A DNA stretch of 64,000 bases from assembly GCA_963761755.1 (NCBI GenBank), contig CAVXIC010000013.1:248001-312000 (forward strand), given 5' to 3'. How positions within the stretch are numbered: position 1 is the stretch's first letter; every line of letters begins with the position of its first letter. Both the position numbers and the translations under genes were made by a program. This DNA comes from CAJXVA01 sp963761755. GTDB lineage: Bacteria; Myxococcota_A; Polyangia; Nannocystales; Nannocystaceae. The notes under the pieces are model-generated. The model was given only the letters and a program-made list of their open reading frames with translations, ran no database searches and was not told where the DNA came from. This document shows positions 51,887-61,057 of this stretch, in pieces.

Positions 51887-52969
51887 CTAGGGGCCGGGCT
51901 GCGGGCGCGGTACCGCGGGGCAGGCCTGCGTCCCATAGGGACAGAAGGGCTCGACGCCGTCGCGGGCGTTGAACTCGGCGAGCTCCGCGTCGGTGAACGC
52001 GCTCGGAGTGCCCGCGGCAGCATGGCGCCCGACCGAGGAGATGATGCGCGATCGAGCCCGCTGTACGGCCTTGGCCCGCACATCGTCGAGTGACGCGTCG
52101 ACGGCTCGTGTCAGCACCGCGTCACGGTCGGGCGGCGGTGGCGCGTCGATCTGCGCCCACTGTTCGAGCACGGCCGCCCGCTTTCGACTCATCGACTGGT
52201 CCGAGCTCCAGATCGCGGCGAGCTCGCGTCCAAGTCTCGCGCCGGCGTCGTCGAGCTTGCGTTCGGCTTCGGCACGGGCCAACGCGAGGCGAAACTCGAA
52301 CGTGTCGTCCATGAAGGTCGACATCTCGGCGACCGGGGCTGGCAGGGCCCCGTAGCGTCCGACGGCGGCGACGCCTGGACGCGGAGGTGGGTCGTCGGAC
52401 CCGTTGCCCCAGCTGCGGATGCTGCCGGGCATGCCGGGCATGCCTTGCAAGGGGCCACCGGCGGGCGTGCCGTAGCCGTAGGGTCCCACGCGCGTGGTGC
52501 CGGTGAACCCGGCTTCGGAGAGCAACGCCGCGACCGTGGCGATGCCGCGAGCGGCCTTGCCGCCTCGTCGGCTCGTCTCGCGCTCTCGAGTGCCGACGCA
52601 AATCGCGAAGGCGCAGATGCCGTCGAGTGTCCCCGTGACGGTTCGATCGAGGGTGAAGACGACCTGCCCGTCGGCACGGATCAAGGCGTCGAAGCGGTCA
52701 CCCTCGTCGCGAATGCGGACGTACCCAGAGCCCTTCGAACGCAGCCCGAGCTCGCGCGCGGCGTCGCCATGATCGGGTGACGCCTGCGGGGTCGGGGCTC
52801 GCCAGCGCGGGGGCAGGGTCGGGCGCACGGCGGTCGGGCGCACGGCGGTCGGGCGCACGGCGGTCGGGGGCGCGGCGGTCGGGGGCGCGGCGGTCGGGGG
52901 CTGCGCGGGCGGTGCCACCAGCGCAAGCACGACGAGCACGACACCGACCACGCAGGCAGCATCGCGCAT
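51887..52969 (-). CDS. Secreted protein with Pro-Thr-Ala tandem repeat
   Basis: 360 aa. A signal peptide (MRDAACVVGVVLVVLALVA) is followed by repeats of PTAAP and PTAVR encoded by 15-base DNA units (about 52810-52900). The rest contains DRFDALIRADGQVVFTLDR, a Gly/Met/Pro-rich turn (GPLQGMPGMPGSIRSWGNGS), and a helical C-terminal half with LALARAEAERKLDDAG. The family is not recognised. The gene is convergent with the Cys-rich lipoprotein and divergent from dnaB, with about 100 bases shared with the dnaB promoter. Confidence 0.7.
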   Translation of the reverse strand: MRDAACVVGVVLVVLALVAPPAQPPTAAPPTAAPPTAVRPTAVRPTAVRPTLPPRWRAPTPQASPDHGDAARELGLRSKGSGYVRIRDEGDRFDALIRADGQVVFTLDRTVTGTLDGICAFAICVGTRERETSRRGGKAARGIATVAALLSEAGFTGTTRVGPYGYGTPAGGPLQGMPGMPGSIRSWGNGSDDPPPRPGVAAVGRYGALPAPVAEMSTFMDDTFEFRLALARAEAERKLDDAGARLGRELAAIWSSDQSMSRKRAAVLEQWAQIDAPPPPDRDAVLTRAVDASLDDVRAKAVQRARSRIISSVGRHAAAGTPSAFTDAELAEFNARDGVEPFCPYGTQACPAVPRPQPGP

Positions 52970-53072
52970 GGCCCCGGAGCCGTCAATCGGCGCGGGACGG
53001 AGCGGAGCGACCCCGTACGCTGCGTGCGTCCCCCCCGCGCGAGGTTGGATCTACGGTAGAAGACCTGCCCCC

Positions 53073-54500
53073 ATGTCGAAGCCGCTCCCGCACAACAAGG
53101 AAGCCGAATCTGCCGTCCTGGGCGCGATTCTGCTGCGAAACGAGGGCCTCAACGAGGTGGTCTCGATCGTCAGCGATGAGGACTACTACGTACCGGCCCA
53201 CCAGGCGGTGTACCGAGCGATGGTCAAGCTGGCCGACCGCGGTCAACCCATCGACATCGTCACGCTCGAAGCTCAGCTTCGGGCCACCGACGAGCTCGGA
53301 CTGATCGGAGGCCTCGAGGGCCTGAGCAAGCTGGCGGATCGTTACGCGACCAGCCACAACATTGCGCACCACGCCGAGCTGATCCGCGACGCCGCGACGG
53401 TGCGCAAGCTGGTCATCACCTGCTCCGAGATCGCCGAGGAGGGCCGCAACGAGGTCGAAGACGTCGGGCAGTACATCGACGAGGCCGAGCGGAAGCTGCT
53501 CGAGGTCAACCAAGCGGGGCGCAAGGGCACGTACAAGTCGGCCAAGGATCTGATCCACGGCGTGTTCGAGGCCATCACCGAGCGCGCCAAGCTCAAGAAC
53601 CCGATCACCGGGGTCCCGACGTCGTACAAGAAGCTCGACGAGATGACCGGTGGGATGCAGCCGGGTGACCTGGTCATCTTGGCGGCGCGGCCTTCGATGG
53701 GAAAGACCGCGCTGTCGCTGAACTTCGCCCAGCACGCGTGCATCCTGCAGGAGCGGGACATGCACAAGCCCGAGAGCGAACGGCCACCGAAGTTTCCGGT
53801 GCTGTACTTCTCGCTCGAGATGGGCGCCAACCAGCTCATCGAGCGGATCCTCTGCAGCGAGGCTCGCATCGACGCTGGCAAGCTTCGCGCCGGACGGCTG
53901 GTCGAGCAGGAGTTCGCGGCCTTGGTCAAGGCAGCGGACCGGGTCTACAAGGCGCCGCTGTTCATCGATGACAGCGCGGCGCCCACCATCTTGGAGATTC
54001 GCGCCCGGTCGCGTCGGTTTCGCCAGGACAAGAGCCTATTCCCACCTCCGGAGGAAGGCAGCCGGCGCAAACCGCTGGGGATGATCGTCGTCGACTACCT
54101 GCAGCTTGCCCGGGGCGGCAAGGGCAAGTACGACATTCGCGAGCAGGAGATCTCCGAGATCTCCCGGGGCCTCAAGGCGATCGCCAAGGAGCTGGAGCTC
54201 CCGGTCATCGCCCTCTCGCAGCTCAACCGCGGCGTCGACTCTCGCGCCGACCACCGGCCGATGCTGTCGGACCTTCGTGAATCCGGCGCCATCGAGCAGG
54301 ACGCCGACGTCATCATGTTCATCTACCGCGAAGCGCGCTACGTGACCGACGAGCAGAAGCGCAAGGAGATCGAGCGCGACGCGGAGGTGATCATCGGCAA
54401 GCAGCGCAACGGCCCGTGCGGCACCGTGCACCTGACCTTCATCGGCGAGCACACCCGGTTCGAGAACCCCGCGTTCGAGGGCGGCGGTCCCCCGCATTGA
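53073..54500 (+). CDS. dnaB: Replicative DNA helicase DnaB
   Basis: 475 aa from ATG at 53073. The N-terminal primase-binding domain begins LPHNKEAESAVLGAILL. The RecA-like motor has Walker A ARPSMGKTALSLNFA, Walker B MIVVDYLQLA and the sensor LSQLNRGVDSRADHRP, then DLRESGAIEQDADVI. A loop of about 15 residues (MHKPESERPPKFP) inside the motor region extends the usual family sequence. It unwinds DNA at the fork. In many bacteria it follows rplI; here it stands alone 17.5 kb downstream of that gene. Confidence 0.97.
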   Translation: MSKPLPHNKEAESAVLGAILLRNEGLNEVVSIVSDEDYYVPAHQAVYRAMVKLADRGQPIDIVTLEAQLRATDELGLIGGLEGLSKLADRYATSHNIAHHAELIRDAATVRKLVITCSEIAEEGRNEVEDVGQYIDEAERKLLEVNQAGRKGTYKSAKDLIHGVFEAITERAKLKNPITGVPTSYKKLDEMTGGMQPGDLVILAARPSMGKTALSLNFAQHACILQERDMHKPESERPPKFPVLYFSLEMGANQLIERILCSEARIDAGKLRAGRLVEQEFAALVKAADRVYKAPLFIDDSAAPTILEIRARSRRFRQDKSLFPPPEEGSRRKPLGMIVVDYLQLARGGKGKYDIREQEISEISRGLKAIAKELELPVIALSQLNRGVDSRADHRPMLSDLRESGAIEQDADVIMFIYREARYVTDEQKRKEIERDAEVIIGKQRNGPCGTVHLTFIGEHTRFENPAFEGGGPPH

Positions 54501-54553
54501 CGCCCTGACGATCGGGCCGACGGCTTTGGCTCCAGCGGAGAAACCAGAATCGT

Positions 54554-56143
54554 GTGGTGAGACGCACGATATCCGCCTACATTGAGGTCGTGTGGGGGAG
54601 ATCTGGAGTCTTGTCGGCGGCCTTGCTTGCGGTCGCGTGCGGTTCGGAGCCGACGGGGCGTGCGGGTCCCTCGGGTAGCGTGTCGGGCAAGGCGGACGAT
54701 GGCAGTGGCTTCGACCCTTCGCGCTCGGGGCACTACAACGAGGTCGCCGGCTGTCTCATCCAGGCCGCGAAGGAGCGCGCCGGTGATTCCTTGCGTGCGG
54801 AAGAGACGCTGCGCGCGTGTGTCGGCACCGCCAACGACGCGGTCTGGTCGGCGGTTCAGAAGAATCTTCCGACCCGCGTCCCCAGCGAGTACGGCGATGA
54901 GCTCGAGCTGGTCGGGGGCGGCGAGGTCGACGAGCTCGTCCAGCGGCTGCGGGCGTCGCAGATGCTGGTGTGCGAAGTCTTCTCGGGGGTCCTGGGTGGA
55001 GGCGACCTCGATGAGCGCGCATCGATCGAGGCGCGGTGCCTGGCAGAGGCAGAGCTCCATACCGCCAACCTGATCGATGCCCACTTCGAGCTCGGGTTTC
55101 CGCGACTGCGCCTCGCGCCCAACGAGCGCCAGTTCGCACGCTGCAACGCGGGGCTGGACGAAGCGTTGGCGCGGGGATGGACGCCGCCCGAAGAGGCCGG
55201 GCCATCCGAGCACGACACTCCGCTCTCCGAAGAGGCCTGGCGAGTTTCCTTGCACCATCAGCACCGCGACTGCATGAAGGGGCAGGACGCGGAGCACCGC
55301 GTGGCCTGGGCAGACGACCTGGGCGAGGTCGAAGACTACGACGACCAGGACTTCCACCGCCGCCTGCGGTTCGTGACCAGCAGCTTCGAGCGGGAGTCGC
55401 GGGCGAGTCGACGACTGTGCGAGCTCTTCACGTTGGCGGACCCCAACGACCGGTCCCTGGCGGCGGCGCTGTGCATGTCGGACAGCACCGCGCAGGCGGC
55501 AACACTCATCGACGTGCTCACCAGCGAGCCCGAGGTCGACGAAGGCTCCACCGGTGAAGACCCCGAGACGACCGGCGACTCGATGCCGAGCGAGCCGCCC
55601 CCGATGCCGCCCGCGTCGAGCGAGGGGGAAGCGTGTTTCCCGGGCGTCACCGGTGACTACTCGACCTGCCTCCCGCTGGTCTTTCCAAGCACGACGCTCG
55701 AGGGCTACGACTACCCCTCGGCCTTGAATGGGGCGGAGAACTATCGAATGCCGCTGGGCTTCATCGACCTCGACGCGGTCGACCCCAAGACGCAGCTGAG
55801 CCGAGACTTCACCCTCGCCGAGGTCGCCCACCGCTGGAAGGGTCGCTACGCCGTCGTTCAGCCCCACGCGATCGCGTCCCTGCAAGCGCTGCGGGACGCG
55901 GTCGGCTCGATCACCGTCAACTCCGGGTACCGCTCGCCCGCGTACAACCGCGGGGTTGGCGGAGCGACGCACTCCCGCCACATGTTCGGGGACGGCTTCG
56001 ACATGGATCCAAACGACGTCGCCCTGTCCAGCCTCGAAGATGCGTGCCAAAGCGGGGGCGGATTCTTGGTCGAGTACACCTCCCACGTGCACTGCGACTT
56101 CCGGTTTGCGGCCCTGGATGGGTCGTTCTTCGGCACCCTGTAG
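54554..56143 (+). CDS. Lipoprotein with helical region and M15A-like peptidase domain
   Basis: 529 aa, with GTG 54554 or 54557 as start; a later GTG is possible. The lipobox is ALLAVAC. Residues 45-330 are helical with scattered Cys and not recognised. After a Pro/Glu/Ser linker the C-terminal 175 residues are a peptidase domain with GSITVNSGYRSPAYN, HSRHMFGDGFDM (zinc signature) and SHVHCDF. This domain parallels that of the protein at 22572-23657 along its length. It probably cleaves peptidoglycan peptides at the outer envelope. No terminator is evident before the kinase gene downstream. Confidence 0.8.
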   Translation: MVRRTISAYIEVVWGRSGVLSAALLAVACGSEPTGRAGPSGSVSGKADDGSGFDPSRSGHYNEVAGCLIQAAKERAGDSLRAEETLRACVGTANDAVWSAVQKNLPTRVPSEYGDELELVGGGEVDELVQRLRASQMLVCEVFSGVLGGGDLDERASIEARCLAEAELHTANLIDAHFELGFPRLRLAPNERQFARCNAGLDEALARGWTPPEEAGPSEHDTPLSEEAWRVSLHHQHRDCMKGQDAEHRVAWADDLGEVEDYDDQDFHRRLRFVTSSFERESRASRRLCELFTLADPNDRSLAAALCMSDSTAQAATLIDVLTSEPEVDEGSTGEDPETTGDSMPSEPPPMPPASSEGEACFPGVTGDYSTCLPLVFPSTTLEGYDYPSALNGAENYRMPLGFIDLDAVDPKTQLSRDFTLAEVAHRWKGRYAVVQPHAIASLQALRDAVGSITVNSGYRSPAYNRGVGGATHSRHMFGDGFDMDPNDVALSSLEDACQSGGGFLVEYTSHVHCDFRFAALDGSFFGTL

Positions 56144-56257
56144 TCCTCCAGCCCGATTGCGCGTATTGCGTGATTCGGCGGCAGGAACACCTGTTCACCC
56201 GGACGACGCGTATCGTGGCGACGAGCGCCGTTCCCGTGATAAACCTCGGCGTACGCG

Positions 56258-57283
56258 ATGGCGGCGTTGCCCGAAAGCATCGGCCAATTCTCAGTGGTCG
56301 GCCTGCTCGGAAAGGGGGCGATGGGCGAGGTCTACGAAGGCCTCGACTCAGCGCTCGGCCGCCGGGTCGCTATCAAGATTCTTGGTGCAAAGCATCGCGA
56401 GTCCACCGAGTTCAAGACGCGCTTCCTTCGGGAGGGCAGGTCGTTGGCCTCGATGAACCACGCCAACATCGTGCAGATCTACGCGATCGGTGAGCACGAA
56501 GGTCGGCCGTTCCTCGCGATGGAGTTCCTCGACGGTGAGGATCTCGGCCAGGCGCTCAAGAAGCGCGGACCGCTGCATCCCGGCGACGCGGCCGAAGCGA
56601 TTCGTCAGGCCTCCGTCGGCCTGCGAGAAGCGCAGCGCGCCGGCGTGGTGCACCGCGACGTCAAGCCGTCCAACCTCGTCGTCACCAGCCAAGGGGCCGT
56701 GAAGGTCACGGACTTCGGGCTGGCCAAGGCGCTGCAAGAAGACCTGTCGATCACCGCCACCGGCGTGTTCGTGGGCACGCCCGACTATCTCGCGCCCGAG
56801 CAGGCGATGGGAGACGAGGTCGACTCGCGCGCCGACGTCTACGCGCTGGGGTGCTCGCTGTTCCACATGTGCAGCGGTCATCCGCCGTTTCGCAAGGGCG
56901 GGCACGACGACCACTACACCGCCGTCGTGCGGCGCCACCTCAAGTCCGAGCGGCCGCAGCTCAAGCTGGAGGTCGCAAATTTCGACGTCGGCCTGTCCGA
57001 CCTGTGTCGACGCATGATGAGTCGTCGTCCGGACGTGCGCCCGACCTTCGACGAGCTGATCGACAAGCTCGGTGACTACTCGTCGAGGAACGACGGCCAG
57101 ATCCCGCCGCGTCATCAAGATGTCGAGCTGATCGAGGCGACGAAGGCTGCGCCTGCCGAGCTCATGGAGACGGACGACATCGAGCCCCCGACGCAGCGCA
57201 GCAAGACCGTCGCCGTGGCCGTCGCAGCCGGGATCGCGATCGGTGTCGGCGTGTCCGCGGCCGTGATCATGGCGCTGAAGTGA
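56258..57283 (+). CDS. Ser/Thr protein kinase with C-terminal membrane anchor
   Basis: 341 aa. The kinase domain covers 8-275: GKGAMGEVYEGL (18-29), K40 in RRVAIKIL, HRDVKPSNL (D134) and DFG (152-154), with GTPDYLAPEQ as activation segment. A short acidic linker leads to a single membrane segment at the very C-terminus (VAVAVAAGIAIGVGVSAAVI), leaving almost nothing outside the cell. It is therefore a tail-anchored cytoplasmic kinase. Its stop overlaps the start of the next gene as GTGA, implying coupled synthesis with the ALDH-like protein. Confidence 0.92.
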   Translation: MAALPESIGQFSVVGLLGKGAMGEVYEGLDSALGRRVAIKILGAKHRESTEFKTRFLREGRSLASMNHANIVQIYAIGEHEGRPFLAMEFLDGEDLGQALKKRGPLHPGDAAEAIRQASVGLREAQRAGVVHRDVKPSNLVVTSQGAVKVTDFGLAKALQEDLSITATGVFVGTPDYLAPEQAMGDEVDSRADVYALGCSLFHMCSGHPPFRKGGHDDHYTAVVRRHLKSERPQLKLEVANFDVGLSDLCRRMMSRRPDVRPTFDELIDKLGDYSSRNDGQIPPRHQDVELIEATKAAPAELMETDDIEPPTQRSKTVAVAVAAGIAIGVGVSAAVIMALK

Positions 57284-58389
57284 CCGAGCGAGCGCCGAGA
57301 CCAGAACGCATCGCCGCTGCGGCTCGGGCCTTGGGCTCCGAGCTTCGCGACCTCGTCACGCTCTATGCCGACGCGGTCGGCTCGAGTTTGGCCGATGAGT
57401 TTCAAATGGTCGCGTGGGATCGCGAGCAACTCATCGGCCAGGTGCAGCTTCGTCTCGACGCACTCCGCGGCAAGCGCTTTCGCGAGCTCGGAGACACCAA
57501 CGTTCGCGTCATCGAGCGCGCGGGGCAGCCGCTGGAGAGTCTGGCGCTGGTCTGGAAGAACCTCCGACAGGGCCGCCGGGTGCGGCTGGAGTGGGAGGCG
57601 GGCTCGTGCTCGGTCGTCGGCGAGCTGCTCGGTCCGCTCGCCCGCGTGCTCGAGAGCACCGTCGGCGCTCCGGTGCTGCACATCGCGTCCAAACCATGGA
57701 ACGCGGATGAACCCGAGCCCTCGGCGTCGAAGGTGGCGTTCAAGGTCGCGCACGAGAACCCCGACGATCCTTCGATGTGGCCGGTCATCGGCGTGCGCAA
57801 GCCCGGACCGCGCGTGGCCGTGGTCGAGGCCTCGGCCGATCGGGAGCTCTCCGCGTACGTGCTGGGTCGGACGAGCTTGCGGCGCTCCGGCATGGACCCG
57901 CGCGGCATCAAGCGGGCGTATGTCGTCGACGCCGACGAGCGATTCCTGCGGCACCTCAAGCGGGTCTGGGTTGGAGCGGTGATGGGCCCCGCCCTCGACC
58001 CCTTCTCCTTCGCGGGTCCGGTGACGCCCCCGGTGCGGGAGGCCTTTCTCGATGCGCACCGCGCCTGGGAGGGCCATGAGGGCGCCGAGGTGCTGGTTGC
58101 CGGGGGCGATCTAAAGCGGTCGGGGGCGTCGGGTTGCTACCTCGCGCCGGCTCTGTTTGCGTGCGACTGGCCCATTCCGGAGCTGCCGATCGCGGGCCCG
58201 ATGATGATCGTCGTTCGGGCGCGCATCGATCAGGCTCGGGCAGCCGCCGAGGCGGCGTCGCGACAGGGCGGTCAGGCCATCGTCGTTGGAGCGACCGGCA
58301 ATCACTACGCAGGCGATGTCCGCTACGTTCGAGGCGCCCTGCTCGTCGAGCGGTTGCCACCGGGGCTTCCCGATCCGCGTCCCGTGTAG
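57280..58389 (+). CDS. ALDH-superfamily-like protein without an evident active site
   Basis: 369 aa from GTG at 57280 (overlapping the kinase stop). Parts recall the aldehyde dehydrogenase fold: FSFAGPVTPPVREAFLDAHR, GAEVLVAGGDLKRSGASGCY, then ELPIAGPMMIVVRA, which follow the order of the ALDH C-terminal half. The canonical GGQxC nucleophile, the ELGG Glu and the NAD-binding GSTxxG are not found, and ALDHs are normally about 450-500 aa. It may be a pseudoenzyme or a divergent acyl reductase-like protein. Coupling to the kinase suggests a regulatory or substrate relationship. Confidence 0.6.
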   Translation: MTERAPRPERIAAAARALGSELRDLVTLYADAVGSSLADEFQMVAWDREQLIGQVQLRLDALRGKRFRELGDTNVRVIERAGQPLESLALVWKNLRQGRRVRLEWEAGSCSVVGELLGPLARVLESTVGAPVLHIASKPWNADEPEPSASKVAFKVAHENPDDPSMWPVIGVRKPGPRVAVVEASADRELSAYVLGRTSLRRSGMDPRGIKRAYVVDADERFLRHLKRVWVGAVMGPALDPFSFAGPVTPPVREAFLDAHRAWEGHEGAEVLVAGGDLKRSGASGCYLAPALFACDWPIPELPIAGPMMIVVRARIDQARAAAEAASRQGGQAIVVGATGNHYAGDVRYVRGALLVERLPPGLPDPRPV

Positions 58390-58416
58390 CCGCCGTCGGG
58401 GTCGATCGGTTCGGGA

Positions 58417-59355
58417 TCAGGTGGTCGTTCCACCGCCAGCGGGCGGATCCGTCGGACTGACCGCGTCATCACCGACCACGTCCCGCAGCAGCACGACGAA
58501 GGCTTCGACCGCGCCTTCGGAGAGCGATTCGCGGGTCGTGGCGAAGAAGGAGACGGCGGGCAGACCGTCCACGTGCAGGCGGTGGAGATCTCCGGCCTGC
58601 CGCTCTCGCGCGACGACGCGGTCGGGAAAGACCGCGACCAAGCCGGCGGTGCGACAGACTTCGACGCCCGTCTGCATGGGCGAGACCATCGCCGCGACCC
58701 TGCGGGGGATCTGTGCGGGCCAACCCTCGACCGGATTGCCTTCGTGGCCCGGTGGCGCGACGAAGGGGTGCTCGGCGATCTGCTCGAGCGTCATCGGCTC
58801 GGTGTTGCCGTACAGCGAGTGGTCGCGCCCGCAGTAGATCCCGTTGCTCGAGGTCCCCAGGCGCTCGCACATGAGGTCGGTCGCAGCGGACGGCGTGGTC
58901 TGCAGAAGGACGTCGATGTCCCCGACCCGCAGGGCAGTCAGGGCGTCGTCGAGGCTACCGGTGTGCACCTGGGGGATCAGCTCGGGGTGCGCCTTCCGAA
59001 TGCGGGCGAGCGTCGGCACCACGAAGGCTGCGATGAGCGTGCCCTCGGCGCTGATGCGAATGGGACCGCTGAGCTCGGTCGACTCGATGGCCATCGTGAC
59101 GTCGTGCACGCGGCGCATGGAGTCTCGGACCGCGCGAAGCAGCGCGTGGCCGGCCGCGTTGACCCGGAGCTGACGGCCTACGCGATCGAAGAGCGGCTGC
59201 CCGAGGTCGTCTTCGAGCAGCTTGATCGTTCGGGAAAGGGCGGAGGGGCTGGTGTGCAGACGGTCGGCGGCGTGGCGCACGTGCTCCGTCTCCGCGACTG
59301 CACGAAAGGCGGGCAGCCAGTTCCAGAGGTTGGAGACGCGACGCATCCGGTCCAT
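58417..59355 (-). CDS. LysR-family transcriptional regulator
   Basis: 312 aa. The helix-turn-helix is in the first 65 residues: WNWLPAFRAVAETEHVRHAA, then LHTSPSALSRTIKLLEDDLG and LFDRVGRQLRVN. The effector-binding part follows (GPIRISAEGTLIAAFVVP, VGDIDVLLQT). The last 15 residues are Pro/Gly/Thr-rich. It lies 28 bases after the GMC oxidoreductase stop on the same strand, so it is probably the last gene of that operon and may control it or the divergent GMC gene at 61987. The inducer is unknown. Confidence 0.92.
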   Translation of the reverse strand: MDRMRRVSNLWNWLPAFRAVAETEHVRHAADRLHTSPSALSRTIKLLEDDLGQPLFDRVGRQLRVNAAGHALLRAVRDSMRRVHDVTMAIESTELSGPIRISAEGTLIAAFVVPTLARIRKAHPELIPQVHTGSLDDALTALRVGDIDVLLQTTPSAATDLMCERLGTSSNGIYCGRDHSLYGNTEPMTLEQIAEHPFVAPPGHEGNPVEGWPAQIPRRVAAMVSPMQTGVEVCRTAGLVAVFPDRVVARERQAGDLHRLHVDGLPAVSFFATTRESLSEGAVEAFVVLLRDVVGDDAVSPTDPPAGGGTTT

Positions 59356-59383
59356 GACGCCCGAGACCGTACCGCGGTTTCGC

Positions 59384-61057
59384 TCAGGAGAGTCGCTCGA
59401 GCAGCGGCTTGGTTCCGTCTCCGAGCACCAGCCGGCGCGCGCAACGTTCCGCCACCGCCGCGATGGTGAGCGAGGGGTTCACGCCGAGCGCTCCGGGAAC
59501 GATGCTTCCGTCCACGACGAAGAGGTTGGGGTTCCCGAAGGACTCCCCGCCCGAATCGACGATCCCATGCGCCGCATCGTCCGCCATGGGACAGGCGCCC
59601 AGCGGGTGAGACGAGTTGACGGTGCCCTCGGTGCGGTAGCCGTCGGCGAACATCTCGCCGCCGAGCGCCTCGTAGATCCGACGCATGGCGGTCACCGCGG
59701 CGCTCCACCGGGTCTCGGTCTCGTTGCTGGTCTCGCGCCACTGCACCGCGACGCGATCTGCGGCGTCGAGCTCGACGAGTCCCTCGCCGTCGTCGAGCGC
59801 GAGACAGCCCATCGTCAGCATCTTGCTCGTGAACAGCTGCAGCCGTTCCTTGTAGCCCATGCCCCAGTCCGGCAGAGGTCCTCCGTCGTCGGAACGCGCG
59901 ATGGCGGTGCTGCCGCGGCCGGTCACGCTGGCGTCGGCAGGGGGCAAGAGGCTCGAGATCTGGCCCAACGCCGCGTACATCGGCGCGGCATAGAACGGGA
60001 TCAGGATGAACTGGTGCTGCGCCCAGAAGGACGGGCAAAAGCTCGACATCGGCTTGCCGCGCTGCCCTTGCACGGGCCGCTCGTGGTCGCGTCCGACGAT
60101 GCCCATGACCCCGTAGTCTCCGTTGCTCGACAGGCGTCGGCCCAGGACCGATGGGTCGTTCTCGCCGGCGGGGTCGAGGGCTCGGTCTCCGCCAAAGTTC
60201 TCGCGCGAGCGCAGCATGAGTCCGGCGGTCGCGACGCATCCCGCCGCGAGCACGAGGACCCGGCACGTGACCTCGAACTGCCGTTCGCCGGTTCGCCGAT
60301 CGACTCCCCGCACGACGTAGCCGTCGTCCATCGGAAGGACCTCTTCGACCTCGCACCGCGTCTCGAAGCGGACACCTGCCAGGCGGGCGGTCTCGAGGTA
60401 GTTCTTGGTGAGGTCTTGTCGACCCGCGAAGCGCTGGCCCTGGTTCCACCAGCCCTCGTTGGCGTCGTCTTGGTCGGCGAGCTTGAGACCGACGGCGGTT
60501 GCGCCGATCCGCTGACAGCCTTCGGCGAACACATAGTCGCGCTTGGTCATCAGCTGCCAGTGCGGCACGTCGGCATCGGTCCAGTGCATGCGGTGCACGC
60601 GGAGCATCGCCTCGGCCCGAGCGTAGTCCTCGTCGAGCGTCGCTCTCGAGTACGCCGTTGGCCAAAGACGTCGACCATCGCGCTTCCGGTCGAAGACCGC
60701 TGCAGGTGTTCGAAGGCTGACGCCGTCGTAGAGCAGCGAGCCTCCCCCGAGACCCTTGCCCGCGACCACGTTCATGCTCGAGTACCCGGGCCGGTACGCG
60801 CCCGAGAGGTCCGTGAACACCTCGCCCAAGTCCGAGAGGTACTCCGGGTCGAGCGTGTGGCGGAAGCGGTTGCCCTGGTCGTGGATCTCCGAGGATGCCG
60901 TGGAGAGGTCGAAGCGTCCGGTCGGGTCCGCACCCTTGTCGATCACGACGATGTCGCGCTCGGCTCCGGACTGGGCGAGGTGCTCGCCCAGCCGCGCCGC
61001 CATCACTGCGCCACCGAATCCAGACCCGATGATCAGCACGTCGTAGTGGGACTTCAT
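59384..61057 (-). CDS. GMC-family FAD-dependent oxidoreductase (cholesterol-oxidase-like)
   Basis: 557 aa. The FAD-binding motif is DVLIIGSGFGGAVMAARL (6-23). It continues with VVAGKGLGGGSLLYDGVSL and VLVLAAGCVATAGLML, and the C-terminal signature SSHPLGACPM is followed by LFVVDGSIVPGALGVNPSLT. The order and spacing suit the cholesterol oxidase/GMC group acting on alcohols or sterols. No signal peptide is visible. The start overlaps the stop of the Tat-type subunit-3-like gene by ATGA, so the two proteins are made together and likely form one complex. Confidence 0.92.
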   Translation of the reverse strand: MKSHYDVLIIGSGFGGAVMAARLGEHLAQSGAERDIVVIDKGADPTGRFDLSTASSEIHDQGNRFRHTLDPEYLSDLGEVFTDLSGAYRPGYSSMNVVAGKGLGGGSLLYDGVSLRTPAAVFDRKRDGRRLWPTAYSRATLDEDYARAEAMLRVHRMHWTDADVPHWQLMTKRDYVFAEGCQRIGATAVGLKLADQDDANEGWWNQGQRFAGRQDLTKNYLETARLAGVRFETRCEVEEVLPMDDGYVVRGVDRRTGERQFEVTCRVLVLAAGCVATAGLMLRSRENFGGDRALDPAGENDPSVLGRRLSSNGDYGVMGIVGRDHERPVQGQRGKPMSSFCPSFWAQHQFILIPFYAAPMYAALGQISSLLPPADASVTGRGSTAIARSDDGGPLPDWGMGYKERLQLFTSKMLTMGCLALDDGEGLVELDAADRVAVQWRETSNETETRWSAAVTAMRRIYEALGGEMFADGYRTEGTVNSSHPLGACPMADDAAHGIVDSGGESFGNPNLFVVDGSIVPGALGVNPSLTIAAVAERCARRLVLGDGTKPLLERLS

